Of a stretch of 62,245 nucleotides of DNA, positions 26,309-34,710 are shown piece by piece. Source of the DNA: JAVWGW01 sp036651575 (GTDB lineage Bacteria; Actinomycetota; Coriobacteriia; Coriobacteriales; Eggerthellaceae); contig JAVVXN010000004.1 of the NCBI GenBank assembly GCA_036651575.1, positions 1 through 62,245 of the forward strand, read 5' to 3'. Position numbers and translations under genes: made by a program. The number at the start of each line of letters is the position of its first letter. Within the stretch, counting starts at the first letter, position 1. The notes beneath the pieces were generated by a model. That model saw only the letters and a program-made list of their open reading frames with translations. It was not told the origin of the DNA and did not search any database.

Positions 26309-28410
26309 TGTTCGGCCTCCTCCTGCTGGCGAGCCAGCTCTTCTTCCAATTCCGACGAAAGAAGCAACCATTCCTCTTCAGCAGCCGCCATCCGCCGCTT
26401 AAGATCGGAGTGTTCTACAATAACGTCGTTAGCCCGCTTCTCTTGCGTATAAAAATCAGGATCAGCCAAAAGAATCATCAACTCAGCAAGACGTTTATTG
26501 TCGCGCTCCATCTGTGCGTCGAGTGCGCTCAAGCGATTGCGATGGTTTTTAAGAACGGAGTAAGCTTTGTTGCGCGCCTGCGCCTCACGGCGTTTTTGCT
26601 CCTTTGTTTTCGGGGAACTGCCCTTTGGTGCGGTTAGCGACACACCCCCTTCAGTGTCCGACGCTTTTGTATCCGTAGTTTTCCCGCGCTTGCCCACCGG
26701 GGCACTTGTCGGGCGAAGAGCACTTTTATCTTTTGCCTGCTTGCCATTTTTTGTAGCAGTTTTACCCCCTTCGAAAACATCATCGACCAGCGACGGAGAA
26801 ACGGCGGAAGGAGAATCGATTTGCCCGCTTTTATAGAGATAATACTCATAGTCACCATCATAATTCGTCACACGACCCGGCGTCACCTCGACAACACGAT
26901 TAGCGACGCCACGAATCAAATGGCGGTCGTGCGTAATAAAAATAATAGTGCCATCAAAGTGCTTGAGCGCCTGTTCAAGAATGTCAGCACTCGCAATGTC
27001 GAGGTGGTTGGTTGGTTCGTCCAAACACAACAGCGGACGCGGTGCCACGAGCATCTTCGCCAACGCCAAACGACACTTTTCGCCACCCGACAACACACTG
27101 ACCCGCTTTTCAACCGCATCGCCCACAAAAAGGAACGCACCGAGGAGCGTTCGTACCTGAGAAATAGACCACCCGGGCGCGGCGCTATCAAGCTCTTCAA
27201 ATACCGTATTTCCCGGAGTCAACTCTTCAAGCTGATGCTGCGCAAAATACGTTTTAGAAACGTGGACGCCATACTTGATCTTTCCCTCGTCTTGATCGAG
27301 CGCCCCGGCAATCATTTTGAGCAGCGTCGACTTGCCGGCACCGTTCGGACCAACCAACGCGATTTTTTCCCCTCGATACAGCGATAAATCCAACCCGTCG
27401 TAAATGACGTGATCACCGAAACGCTTCTTGACATCAGTCAGTGCCACAACGGTGTCGCCGGTACGTGGCGGCTGTTGAAAATTGAAATGCACCGATTTTT
27501 TTTCTTCGGGAAGTTCAATGCGCTTAATCTTCTCAAGTTTTTTTACGCGATCTTGAACCTGCTTTGCCTTGGTCGGCTTGGCTCGAAACTTATCGATGAA
27601 AATCTGCATGTGCTCGATTTCAGCTTGCTGCTTGAGCGCTTCGGCACGCAATTGCTCGAGTCGTTCTTCCCGTGTACGCAGATAGGCAGTGTAATTACCA
27701 CGATACAGATCGACTTTGCCGTTATCGATTTCCGCCACGCGATCGACCATGTTATCCATAAAATCACGGTCATGGCTCACCACGACGATCGTCCCGCGAT
27801 ATCCCCTCAAAAACCCTTCAAGCCACTTCACGCTTTCGAGGTCAAGATGGTTTGTCGGTTCGTCGAGCAGCAAAACTTCAGGGTTGCGAATCAAAAGCTT
27901 CGAGAGCGCAATGCGCATCTGCCAACCACCGGAGAATTCAGAGGTCAAACGCTCCATATCCTTTTCGGCAAAACCAAGGCCAAACATGACTGAACGCGCA
28001 AGCGGTTCGAGCGTGTAGCCGCCCAGCGCCTCGTAAGCGTCACGGGCACGCCCGCAGGCAACGAGCTGCTCTTCGGTGGGGTTTTCCCCGAGCGAAGACT
28101 CAAGGCGCCGCAGGTGCTGTTCTGCGTTGAGCACCTCGACCTGCGAGGAGATAACCTCTTCGAAGATGGAACGCTCCTCCATTTCGATAGCTTCCTGCTC
28201 GAGGTAACCGACCTGCGCCCCCTTCGCGAAAAGAACCCGACCGTCATCGGCGTCTTCCGTACCGGAAACAATATTGAGCAGCGTGGTTTTTCCGGCTCCA
28301 TTCGGACCGACCAGGGCGAGGCGATCGCCTTCTTCCAGTCGAAGCGTCACGTCTTCAAACAGCACGTGGCTGCCAAACGCCTTGGAAATATGTTCAAGTT
28401 GCATGATCAT
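26305..28410 (-). CDS. ABC-F family ATPase (Uup/EttA-like)
   Basis: A 701-residue soluble protein with two ABC cassettes and no membrane part. Walker A motifs are GPNGAGKTT (K41) and GPNGAGKST; signature motifs FSGGWQMR and LSGGEKCRLALAKM; Walker B regions LLLDEPTNHLD and LCLDEPTNHLD. Between them is the interdomain linker with KPTKAKQVQDRVKKL. A low-complexity lysine/threonine stretch and a C-terminal coiled coil (about 605-701) resemble Uup-type proteins. ABC-F proteins act on the ribosome; which subgroup this belongs to, and any link to antibiotic resistance, is not clear from sequence. Start MIM or the second ATG two codons on. Confidence 0.92.
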   Translation of the reverse strand: MIMQLEHISKAFGSHVLFEDVTLRLEEGDRLALVGPNGAGKTTLLNIVSGTEDADDGRVLFAKGAQVGYLEQEAIEMEERSIFEEVISSQVEVLNAEQHLRRLESSLGENPTEEQLVACGRARDAYEALGGYTLEPLARSVMFGLGFAEKDMERLTSEFSGGWQMRIALSKLLIRNPEVLLLDEPTNHLDLESVKWLEGFLRGYRGTIVVVSHDRDFMDNMVDRVAEIDNGKVDLYRGNYTAYLRTREERLEQLRAEALKQQAEIEHMQIFIDKFRAKPTKAKQVQDRVKKLEKIKRIELPEEKKSVHFNFQQPPRTGDTVVALTDVKKRFGDHVIYDGLDLSLYRGEKIALVGPNGAGKSTLLKMIAGALDQDEGKIKYGVHVSKTYFAQHQLEELTPGNTVFEELDSAAPGWSISQVRTLLGAFLFVGDAVEKRVSVLSGGEKCRLALAKMLVAPRPLLCLDEPTNHLDIASADILEQALKHFDGTIIFITHDRHLIRGVANRVVEVTPGRVTNYDGDYEYYLYKSGQIDSPSAVSPSLVDDVFEGGKTATKNGKQAKDKSALRPTSAPVGKRGKTTDTKASDTEGGVSLTAPKGSSPKTKEQKRREAQARNKAYSVLKNHRNRLSALDAQMERDNKRLAELMILLADPDFYTQEKRANDVIVEHSDLKRRMAAAEEEWLLLSSELEEELARQQEEAEQ

Positions 28411-28577
28411 GGGTTGTTCGCATCCCTTTTATTGCATCGAAAAACAAAGAAAACCGTCAAGATGAAGCGGATAACCGGAGAAGCTCGAGCAAGGGCCGTA
28501 CAGCGCCTCTTCAAACCTGCGCCGACAAATAAATCACCGCTCGAATGGTCGTGCGTTCACCGCAACAATCCACGGTT

Positions 28578-28610
28578 AAAAAAAGTCACGGGCAACAATC
28601 AGCCCGTGAC
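28578..28610 (-). terminator. Intrinsic terminator behind tRNA-Val
   Basis: On the reverse strand a perfect 9-bp stem (GTCACGGGC with GCCCGTGAC) is followed by seven T residues, 12 bases past the tRNA CCA end. The 28411-28577 stretch before it, upstream of the ABC-F gene, shows nothing I can call with confidence. Confidence 0.92.
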
Positions 28611-28621
28611 TCGTAGTTTCA

Positions 28622-28696
28622 TGGTGGGCGTTACCGGATTTGAACCGATGACCCCTGCCGTGTGAAGGCAGTGCTCTCCCGCTGAGCCAAACGCCC
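28622..28696 (-). tRNA. tRNA-Val (anticodon CAC)
   Basis: Reverse strand, 75 bases including an encoded CCA. The acceptor stem GGGCGTT pairs with AACGCCC, the D arm is GCTCAGCGGGAGAGC, the anticodon arm CTGCC-TTCACAC-GGCAG gives anticodon CAC, and the T arm has GGTTCAAATCC. It reads GUG. It stands alone between its own promoter and terminator. Confidence 0.97.
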
Positions 28697-28742
28697 CTGT
28701 TACTGAAAAACGACCAAGTTTTCGCTTCGTCGCGCTCGATGT

Positions 28743-28771
28743 ATTTTAGCGGTAGTCTCCGCTGTGCGCAA
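28743..28771 (-). promoter_or_regulatory. Predicted promoter of tRNA-Val
   Basis: On the reverse strand TTGCGC (28766-28771) and TAAAAT (28743-28748) are 17 bases apart, about 47 bases before the mature tRNA 5' end. Confidence 0.6.
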
Positions 28772-28845
28772 GGGTGCATCTGCAATGTGGAGAAAAGACC
28801 GGAGGATTCACGCCCAGCGCCTCAACTCTTTCGCGCACCATGCCC

Positions 28846-30399
28846 CTACGAAAGGCTATGCGTCCCCGATTCGGTTTCAGCACAGGCGACACCACTCATC
28901 GCGTCCACCTCATCGTGCTCGGGGAAAAATATCTCGTGTGCACGCGGTTGAGGACTCTTTCCCCAATACGAACCCACAATCATCAATACCAAAGAAACGG
29001 TGATGCCAATGACGATCTGGTGCAAATCGGCCACCTTAAAACCCATCGCCATCGTGACGCAATAGGCAGCTGTACCGCCCGCCATAGAAAGCAGAGCACC
29101 CGTTTTGTTCGCGCGCTTCCAGAACAGACCCATGACCAGTACCCAGAAAAACGCAGTCTCAAGCCCGCCGAAAGCGAACATGTTTATTTTCCAGATAACC
29201 GACGGCGGCACAATCGAAAGCACAAAAACCAATGCCCCAATACCAAGCGTAACCGCCTGGCTCGATAGTGCGATAGTGCGCTCACTTGTTGTGATGCCGC
29301 GCTTTTCACGATGGTGCAGATAGATATCTTTGACCAAAGAGGAAGACGACGTGATAAGCAATGACGATACCGTCGAAATCGATGCAGCAATAGGCCCCAA
29401 AATCGCAATACCGGCAACAACCGGAGGAAGTGATTTGACGATAGCGAGCGGAATGATATTGTCGACACTGCCGCCATACGCTGCAAGATTGTCGGTTAGC
29501 ACCCCTGCGGAAAGGACGCCGAGCGCCGTCACGCCGATCATCATGGCACCGATAATAATCGTACCGAGCACCATCGCGCGATGAAGCGACCGGGTATCTT
29601 TGTATCCCATACAGCGCACGACCGATTGAGGGAGACAAAAGGTGAAGATGCCCACGAGCAACCACTGCGTAAAATACAGAGACGGGGGCATATTCCCCCC
29701 AGAAAACGGATCGAGCATGGCGGGATGATTCACCGCAATCGTATCCATGATGGCCGCATACCCACCACCCGCATCCAGAATGCCCGCTGCAAGAACGGCA
29801 ATACCCACAAGCATCGCGATACCGCACAGCGCATCGGTGATAGCAACACCACGAAATCCACCGATAGTCGTAAATAAGATGACGGCGATGCCGAAGAGCA
29901 GCAAGCCGATATTATAAGAGTAACCCGTGACGGCCTCAAACAGCTTCGCACCTCCGACGAACTGCGCAACCATGGTCGCCACAAAAAATACCACGATGAT
30001 GATTGCAGCAAGCGTCGCGAGCAAGTTTGAATCATAGCGCGCGCGAATCACGTCAACGACCGTAACCGCATTGAGCTTACGCGAGATAAGCGCCATCTTC
30101 TTCCCCATAATGCCATAGAGCAAAAAGAGCGTCGTCACCTGAACGGCCGCCATATACACCCACCCGAAACCGATACTCCACGCCTGACCGGGACCACCAA
30201 CAAATGAGCTAACCGAACCATACGTGGCGATCGTCGTCATCGCAAGAACAAATCCGCCCAATTTACGATTACCGATAAAATATTCCTTCACAAAACCTTT
30301 TTCATTTTGCGCACGCGAACGCCGACGCACCACCATGCTTACAGCCAGCGAAAACAGAAGAAATAAAACAATAGGAACCAAGCCGACAAAATTATTCAT
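28846..30399 (-). CDS. Sodium/solute symporter, PanF-like
   Basis: A 517-residue SSS-family transporter with about 13 membrane helices. KEYFIGNRKLGGFVLAMT, TYGSVSSFVGGPGQAW and GGFRGVAITDALCG match PanF-type sodium/pantothenate symporters, as does the small partner gene encoded directly upstream and overlapping by 8 bases (the yhdT-panF order known from E. coli). Pantothenate is therefore the most likely substrate, by inference. The ATG at 30399 has GGAGAAGG before it. The C-terminal 30 residues are acidic and cytosolic. Confidence 0.88.
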   Translation of the reverse strand: MNNFVGLVPIVLFLLFSLAVSMVVRRRSRAQNEKGFVKEYFIGNRKLGGFVLAMTTIATYGSVSSFVGGPGQAWSIGFGWVYMAAVQVTTLFLLYGIMGKKMALISRKLNAVTVVDVIRARYDSNLLATLAAIIIVVFFVATMVAQFVGGAKLFEAVTGYSYNIGLLLFGIAVILFTTIGGFRGVAITDALCGIAMLVGIAVLAAGILDAGGGYAAIMDTIAVNHPAMLDPFSGGNMPPSLYFTQWLLVGIFTFCLPQSVVRCMGYKDTRSLHRAMVLGTIIIGAMMIGVTALGVLSAGVLTDNLAAYGGSVDNIIPLAIVKSLPPVVAGIAILGPIAASISTVSSLLITSSSSLVKDIYLHHREKRGITTSERTIALSSQAVTLGIGALVFVLSIVPPSVIWKINMFAFGGLETAFFWVLVMGLFWKRANKTGALLSMAGGTAAYCVTMAMGFKVADLHQIVIGITVSLVLMIVGSYWGKSPQPRAHEIFFPEHDEVDAMSGVACAETESGTHSLS

Positions 30400-30679
30400 T
30401 GTCGCCTTCTCCCTCTTCGTCAAGATTGAAATTCACAAACACGCGCTTTGCCAGAAAAATGCAGGCGAAAACCGTGAAGATCCAGGTGCCAATTGTGCCG
30501 CCAACAATCCAGATTGGCGTATGAAAAATAACGATATCAGAACCAGAAAGCCCGATACCGCACAGCAACCACACCGCGATGGTCAAGATGAGGACAACAA
30601 CCGTTGCCTTCGCCTCCTTGTCGGCCTGTTTCAGCTTTTCTCGATAACTCAGTGATACTTTCATGAAAGCGGTATCCAT
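30392..30679 (-). CDS. DUF997 (YhdT-like) small membrane protein
   Basis: A 95-residue protein with two membrane helices (AVWLLCGIGLSG and FTVFACIFLAKRVFVNF regions). ADKEAKATVVVLILTIAVWL aligns by eye with the N-terminus of E. coli YhdT. YhdT-like proteins accompany PanF-type symporters and are presumed accessory subunits. The start is unsure: ATG at 30679 (MDTAFMKV) stands directly against a G-run, while the ATG at 30664 (MKVSLSYREK) gives 90 residues. The stop overlaps the symporter start. Confidence 0.8.
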   Translation of the reverse strand: MDTAFMKVSLSYREKLKQADKEAKATVVVLILTIAVWLLCGIGLSGSDIVIFHTPIWIVGGTIGTWIFTVFACIFLAKRVFVNFNLDEEGEGDNE

Positions 30680-30745
30680 CCCCCCGATTAGGGGGCGCTC
30701 CCATAGCGCCCCTCCGACTTGCCGAGCCTTACCTCGGTAAGTCGA
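30680..30745 (-). promoter_or_regulatory. Structured leader before the yhdT/panF pair
   Basis: Three inverted repeats lie directly upstream. Hairpin A pairs 30716-30726 with 30733-30743 (11 bp with one G-T). Hairpin B pairs 30692-30699 with 30705-30712 (8 bp, perfect). Hairpin C pairs the five-base C run at 30681-30685 with the G run at 30691-30695. B and C share 30692-30695 and cannot form together. C abuts the first ATG. Mutually exclusive hairpins at a start codon are what a translational switch looks like. No known riboswitch class was recognised, and no T-tract is present. Confidence 0.5.
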
Positions 30746-30778
30746 TACAAGGAGACAATGATACAACATTTTTTTACC

Positions 30779-31144
30779 TTATGCGGGCTGATTGATTTTT
30801 TCGACGCGGGCGCGAGCCTCTTCGATCTCTTCGGTGCCTTTATTGAGCAAATAGATGCCTGCGACGATCAACGCGATGCCCAAACCGGTAAACAAACCGA
30901 AAGGATCCCCCCAAAAAACAATACCGATTGCCGTGGTTGCAACCGTACCGGCACCACCCCAAATTCCGTACACCAGTCCTAAAGGAAGTTTTTTCAAAAT
31001 GATGATCAATAATGAAAACGACACAACGTAACCGATAACGGTGAAAATCGAAGGAACAAAGACGGTAAAACTCTCGCTCAGTTTCAGCATGCTGACACCA
31101 AACACCTCTGCGACGATAGAAATTCCCAATAATAAAAACGGCAT
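30779..31144 (-). CDS. SMR-family efflux protein, second subunit
   Basis: A 121-residue small multidrug resistance protein with four membrane helices. The conserved membrane glutamate lies in ISIVAEVFGVSMLKLSE, and LPLGLVYGIWGGAGTVATTAIG is the usual third helix. A charged tail of about 20 residues extends past the core. With the gene one base upstream it forms a tandem pair like EbrAB or YkkCD, which work as heterodimers. AGGAG stands seven bases before the ATG. The exported compound is unknown; cationic drugs or guanidinium-type cations are family possibilities. Confidence 0.92.
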   Translation of the reverse strand: MPFLLLGISIVAEVFGVSMLKLSESFTVFVPSIFTVIGYVVSFSLLIIILKKLPLGLVYGIWGGAGTVATTAIGIVFWGDPFGLFTGLGIALIVAGIYLLNKGTEEIEEARARVEKINQPA

Positions 31145-31145
31145 C

Positions 31146-31463
31146 TCAAACTCCTAGCTTCAAAACGACAACACCTGCAATAACCGCAACCAGTCCGATT
31201 GCTTTTTTCACATTGAACCCTTCGCGCCAAACAACCACACCGATCAGCGCGGTCAGGGCTATCCCCAGACCGGTCCAAGCGGCGTACACCGTGCCCAAAG
31301 AAAAGACCTCCAACGCATGCGACATACAGTAAAAAGCAGCTGCATACCCCCCAACAACTCCGACAATAGGGGCTTTTCTTTTGAAACCTTCGGATAGCTT
31401 CATCATCGAATCGGCAAAAACCTCCGCCACGACTGCGATGGCAAGCATCAGATATGCGCTCAT
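31146..31463 (-). CDS. SMR-family efflux protein, first subunit
   Basis: A 105-residue four-helix SMR protein of standard length, with the key glutamate in AIAVVAEVFADSMMKLSEGF and FSLGTVYAAWTGLGIALTALIG. The start at 31463 has AGGAGAGG upstream; longer readings would cross the promoter. It is the first gene of the exporter pair and is divergent from a MerR regulator with a 19-base-spacer promoter between them, so it is probably induced by the exported compound. Confidence 0.93.
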   Translation of the reverse strand: MSAYLMLAIAVVAEVFADSMMKLSEGFKRKAPIVGVVGGYAAAFYCMSHALEVFSLGTVYAAWTGLGIALTALIGVVVWREGFNVKKAIGLVAVIAGVVVLKLGV

Positions 31464-31534
31464 GGTAATCCTCTCCTGTTTCTTTAGCTTCGACGCTTCA
31501 TAACGCAAAGCCTTCGCCCAGTATTTCGTTCGAT

Positions 31535-31565
31535 AGGCTAAACTATCCCATAAGGGTAGAGTCAA
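31535..31565 (-). promoter_or_regulatory. MerR-type promoter/operator of the SMR pair
   Basis: On the reverse strand TTGACT (31560-31565) and TAGCCT (31535-31540) are separated by 19 bases, the over-long spacing that MerR proteins correct by twisting DNA. The spacer holds the imperfect dyad CTACCCTTATGGGATAG. The -35 box overlaps the ribosome site of merR on the other strand. Confidence 0.72.
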
Positions 31566-31573
31566 GGAGCATC

Positions 31574-32413
31574 ATGAAAAACGAATTACTTTCAATCGGA
31601 GAAGTATCCAAGATGAAGAACGTCGGGGTGAAGTCGCTGCGCTACTATGAACGCTTAGGCATCTTGATACCCGCTTATGTTGATGGACGCAGCGGTTATC
31701 GATACTATTCGATGAACCAGATGATTGACATCGACATTATCATTACTTGTATCGAACTAGGAATTCCGCTTAAAGACCTCGCGGCCTATCTGAAACCGAA
31801 CGGTTCCCTTGATATCACCGCCCTTCTCGGTCGAGGACGCGCTATTGCTGTCGATAATCTGAGAAAAGCACAATCCGCCGTTTTTCAAATCGACGACTGT
31901 CTAAAAGAGGCCGACGCACAAAAAGAATTTGGTGCCACCCAGGCGCCCTATCAGCGAATCCTACCCGACCGCACCGTCTTGCTGCTACCCTGGCACGAAC
32001 AAGCATTTCAGGCAAAGCACTACGTCACCGCGATAACCGAGCTGTATCAAGAAGCAAAACAGCTTGGATACATTCCGCTCTACCTTCAAGGAATGGTGTT
32101 TTTTCCTGGAGAAAGCCAACGCAGCGCCTCTGTCTATCTCGAGGTTCATATCCCGCCACACCTTTCAGAGCGCACGCCAAACACCGAACACACCCGACTC
32201 GACACCCTTGGCGGCGGCCTTTTTACCGGAAAGCACCTCATTCAAAATGGATTTGAAAACTGTTTCATAGCCGCCTTTGAAGAAACTGCAAAAATCGATA
32301 CCGCTCAGGGAAGTGTTGTCGCGACGGAGGTATGGGGGTCTGAGTTAAGCGAACAACACTACCTCGTTGAATTACTTATCAACACGCCGGTACAAACAGA
32401 ATCGACAACTTAA
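31574..32413 (+). CDS. MerR-family regulator with GyrI-like effector domain
   Basis: A 279-residue regulator. Residues 5-75 are the MerR winged helix (LSIGEVSKMKNVGVKSLRYYERLGILIPAYVDGRSGYRYY), then a dimerisation helix to about 120, then a GyrI/BmrR-like ligand domain (QRILPDRTVLLLP... VYLEVHIP). It should sense a small, likely cationic or hydrophobic compound and activate the divergent SMR exporters through the 19-base-spacer promoter. AAGGAG precedes the ATG. No metal-binding cysteines of the MerR/CueR type are present. Confidence 0.9.
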   Translation: MKNELLSIGEVSKMKNVGVKSLRYYERLGILIPAYVDGRSGYRYYSMNQMIDIDIIITCIELGIPLKDLAAYLKPNGSLDITALLGRGRAIAVDNLRKAQSAVFQIDDCLKEADAQKEFGATQAPYQRILPDRTVLLLPWHEQAFQAKHYVTAITELYQEAKQLGYIPLYLQGMVFFPGESQRSASVYLEVHIPPHLSERTPNTEHTRLDTLGGGLFTGKHLIQNGFENCFIAAFEETAKIDTAQGSVVATEVWGSELSEQHYLVELLINTPVQTESTT

Positions 32414-32427
32414 CAGGATTACAGCGT

Positions 32428-32455
32428 TTGCGAAACCAGTAATCTGTCGTATTAT
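32428..32455 (+). promoter_or_regulatory. Predicted promoter of trpS
   Basis: TTGCGA (32428-32433) and TATTAT (32450-32455) are 16 bases apart, about 44 bases before the trpS ATG. The leader is too short for a T-box. Confidence 0.62.
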
Positions 32456-32498
32456 GAACATCCAAAGAAAACACCGACCAAGCGGAGAGATGCGAACC

Positions 32499-33548
32499 AT
32501 GAGCACACCCACAAGCTTTGAAGCCAGCCTAAAACGAAGCGAGGAAATTCGCGAAGATCTTCCCCTTCATCCCGAAAAATACACGATGCTCACCGGTGAC
32601 CGACCCACCGGACGTTTGCACATGGGGCACTATTTCGGCACCATCAAAGAGCGCGTTGCGCTGCAGAACATGGGTGTAAACACCAACGTCATCATTGCCG
32701 ACTACCAAGTCATCACCGACCGAGACTCGACAGAACACATCGCCGACAACGTCTACCATATGGTCATGGATTACCTGGCGGCAGGTATCGACCCGGAAAA
32801 GACCATGATCTACACGCATTCATCCGTGCCGGCCGCAAATCAGCTGCTGTTGCCTTTCTTATCTCTCGTAACCGAATCGGAATTACACCGCAACCCGACG
32901 GTAAAAGCCGAGATGGAAGCATCGGGGCACGCATTGACCGGCCTCTTGCTTACCTACCCCGTACACCAGGCGTGCGACATCCTGTTCTGCAAGGGCAACA
33001 TCGTACCGGTCGGCAAAGACCAGCTGCCCCATATCGAACTCACCCGAACCATCGCACGCCGCTTCAACGAACGCTACGCACCGGTCTTTCCCGAGCCCGA
33101 GGGCATCTTAAACGAAGTAATCGAAGTCCCTGGTCTCGACGGTCGCAAGATGTCGAAAAGCTACGGCAATTCGATCATGCTGTGTTCTACCGAAGAAGAG
33201 ACGGCCAAGCTCATCAAAAAATCTCCTACCGATTCCGAACGCTGCATCACTTTCGATAAAGAGAAACGCCCGGGCGTTTCAGCCCTGCTCACCACGGCAG
33301 CTCTCACCACGGGTCGCACCGAGCAAGACATTGCCGATGAAATCGGTGAAGCTGGTTCAGGTGCTTTGAAAAAATATGTCATCACCAGCGTCAATGAATA
33401 TCTTGCTCCCCTGCGCGAACGTCGTCGCACCTTCGAAGGCGATCTCGACTACATTAAAGACGTGCTGCACGAAGGCAACAAACGCGCCAATGCCATCGCC
33501 AGCGCAACGCTTGATGAGGTGCGCGAGGCTATGGGTATGGTGTACTGA
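32499..33548 (+). CDS. trpS: Tryptophan--tRNA ligase
   Basis: A 349-residue class I aminoacyl-tRNA synthetase. The HIGH-like motif is in GDRPTGRLHMGHYFG, the KMSKS loop is GLDGRKMSKSYGN, and YPVHQACDILF and VGKDQLPHIELTR are typical of TrpRS. Two in-frame ATG codons lie close together; I took the one at 32499 because the GGAGAGA site is well spaced from it and too close to the one at 32490. It has its own promoter. Confidence 0.96.
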   Translation: MSTPTSFEASLKRSEEIREDLPLHPEKYTMLTGDRPTGRLHMGHYFGTIKERVALQNMGVNTNVIIADYQVITDRDSTEHIADNVYHMVMDYLAAGIDPEKTMIYTHSSVPAANQLLLPFLSLVTESELHRNPTVKAEMEASGHALTGLLLTYPVHQACDILFCKGNIVPVGKDQLPHIELTRTIARRFNERYAPVFPEPEGILNEVIEVPGLDGRKMSKSYGNSIMLCSTEEETAKLIKKSPTDSERCITFDKEKRPGVSALLTTAALTTGRTEQDIADEIGEAGSGALKKYVITSVNEYLAPLRERRRTFEGDLDYIKDVLHEGNKRANAIASATLDEVREAMGMVY

Positions 33549-33634
33549 TAGTATTTTTACCACACCGGCGGGATTTTGCGCTAGAATACGTACCGGGCGC
33601 TACCTATCACCTCGTAGCGCGTCATTCCTATCCG

Positions 33635-33708
33635 GGCCTATAGCTCAATGGTGGAGCAGGGGACTCATAATCCCTTGGTTGCAGGTTCGAATCCTGCTGG
33701 GCCCACCA
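33635..33708 (+). tRNA. tRNA with CAU anticodon, probably tRNA-Ile2
   Basis: 74 bases with encoded CCA. Acceptor stem GGGCCTA pairs with TGGGCCC (one T-G), the anticodon arm GGGGA-CTCATAA-TCCCT gives CAU, and the T arm has GGTTCGAATCC. CAU can be elongator Met, initiator Met or Ile2 (lysidine-modified). C4-G69 and C5-G68 are present; these are known recognition features of the lysidine synthetase TilS in E. coli tRNA-Ile2, and the loop context also resembles Ile2. Elongator Met remains possible. Confidence 0.9.
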
Positions 33709-33720
33709 CACAACACCTGA

Positions 33721-33752
33721 TAGAAGCCGCTTTTGCGGCTTCTATTCTTTCT
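33721..33752 (+). terminator. Intrinsic terminator behind the CAU tRNA
   Basis: A perfect 10-bp stem (TAGAAGCCGC with GCGGCTTCTA) with a TTTT loop is followed by TTCTTTCT, 12 bases past the tRNA end. The following stretch to 33967 shows no gene; a TATAAA box near 33949 may belong to the two-component operon. Confidence 0.9.
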
Positions 33753-33967
33753 CTGGCACCCTTCCCCGCACCACATCGTGTTACTTCTCGAAGAGGTTGT
33801 CGCCGATGTTACCCTATACGCCGCAGACCAAACAAGCTCCTGCACACCCAGCCACGCCACCCCACTCTTTCAACTGGTTTTCAGACAACTTTCAGCCTCG
33901 CCCTGTATCGTAAAACTCAAAGTAACATTTTACGTTCTGAATCCGTTGTATAAAAGGAAGGATGGCC

Positions 33968-34078
33968 GTGAACGATTTCCGTGGTATCTTCACTACAATA
34001 AACCAATTGTTCATTCGAAAGGGGCGCCCATGCAGATTCTCGTTGTTGAAGATGATGTCCGTCTCGCAGAAGCCTTAA
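33968..34078 (+). CDS. Possible 36-residue leader ORF before the response regulator
   Basis: A GTG codon six bases after a strong AAGGAAGG site opens a short frame (VNDFRGIFTTINQLFIRKG...) that ends inside the response regulator gene, overlapping it by 49 bases. It has no recognisable family. It may couple translation of the regulator or be chance; the ribosome site is its only support. Confidence 0.25.
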   Translation: MNDFRGIFTTINQLFIRKGRPCRFSLLKMMSVSQKP

Positions 34079-34710
34079 CCTGCATATTGCAAGAACACCA
34101 TTATCTCGTCGACGTTGTCAACGATGGCATTCAGGGACTCACCTACGCCGAAAGCAACGCCTATGACATCATCATTCTCGATGTCATGCTACCGAAAATG
34201 AACGGCTTCGATATCGTGGCAGCGTTGCGGCGCCAAAAAATAGCGACCCCTGTCTTATTTCTCAGCGCACGAGATGCCCTCAGCGACAAAATTATGGGAC
34301 TGGATAGTGGGGCGGATGATTACCTTACCAAGCCATTTTCGCCCGCCGAATTGCTCGCTCGCTTGCGAGCCCTTTCGCGGCGCCAAAGCAAATTGTGTTT
34401 CGAACGTCTTCTCTTCGCCGATATCATCCTCGAGCTAGAAACCGGCGACCTCGTTTGCGGCACAAAAAGCATTCATCTCAGTTTTAAAGAATTCGCTGTT
34501 TTAAAAATCCTCATGAACAATTCGCGCCAAGCAATTTCAAAAGAAACGTTTCTCGCTAAAATATGGGGCGTCGAATCGTCGGCCGAAGATAATAATGTGG
34601 AAGCATATATATCGTTTTTACGCAAAAAACTCGGGTTTATCGGTTCGGAAGTACAAATAGTCACTTTGCGCAAAATAGGTTACCGCATGGAAGCTCACAA
34701 GGATGCTTAA
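34030..34710 (+). CDS. OmpR-family response regulator
   Basis: A 226-residue two-domain regulator. The receiver has the acidic pair in VVEDDVRLAEA, the phosphoacceptor D51 in IIILDVMLPKMNGFD, and the lysine in DYLTKPFSPAELLAR. The C-terminal winged helix has LSFKEFAVLKILMNN and NNVEAYISFLRKKLG. AAAGGGG stands before the ATG. It overlaps the histidine kinase gene by eight bases, so they are a coupled pair. The signal and the target genes are unknown. Confidence 0.95.
   Translation: MQILVVEDDVRLAEALTCILQEHHYLVDVVNDGIQGLTYAESNAYDIIILDVMLPKMNGFDIVAALRRQKIATPVLFLSARDALSDKIMGLDSGADDYLTKPFSPAELLARLRALSRRQSKLCFERLLFADIILELETGDLVCGTKSIHLSFKEFAVLKILMNNSRQAISKETFLAKIWGVESSAEDNNVEAYISFLRKKLGFIGSEVQIVTLRKIGYRMEAHKDA

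Noticed and set aside
32414..32498. Possible T-box leader before trpS
   Set aside because: The promoter leaves a leader of only about 35-40 bases, and no T-box sequence or terminator is present.
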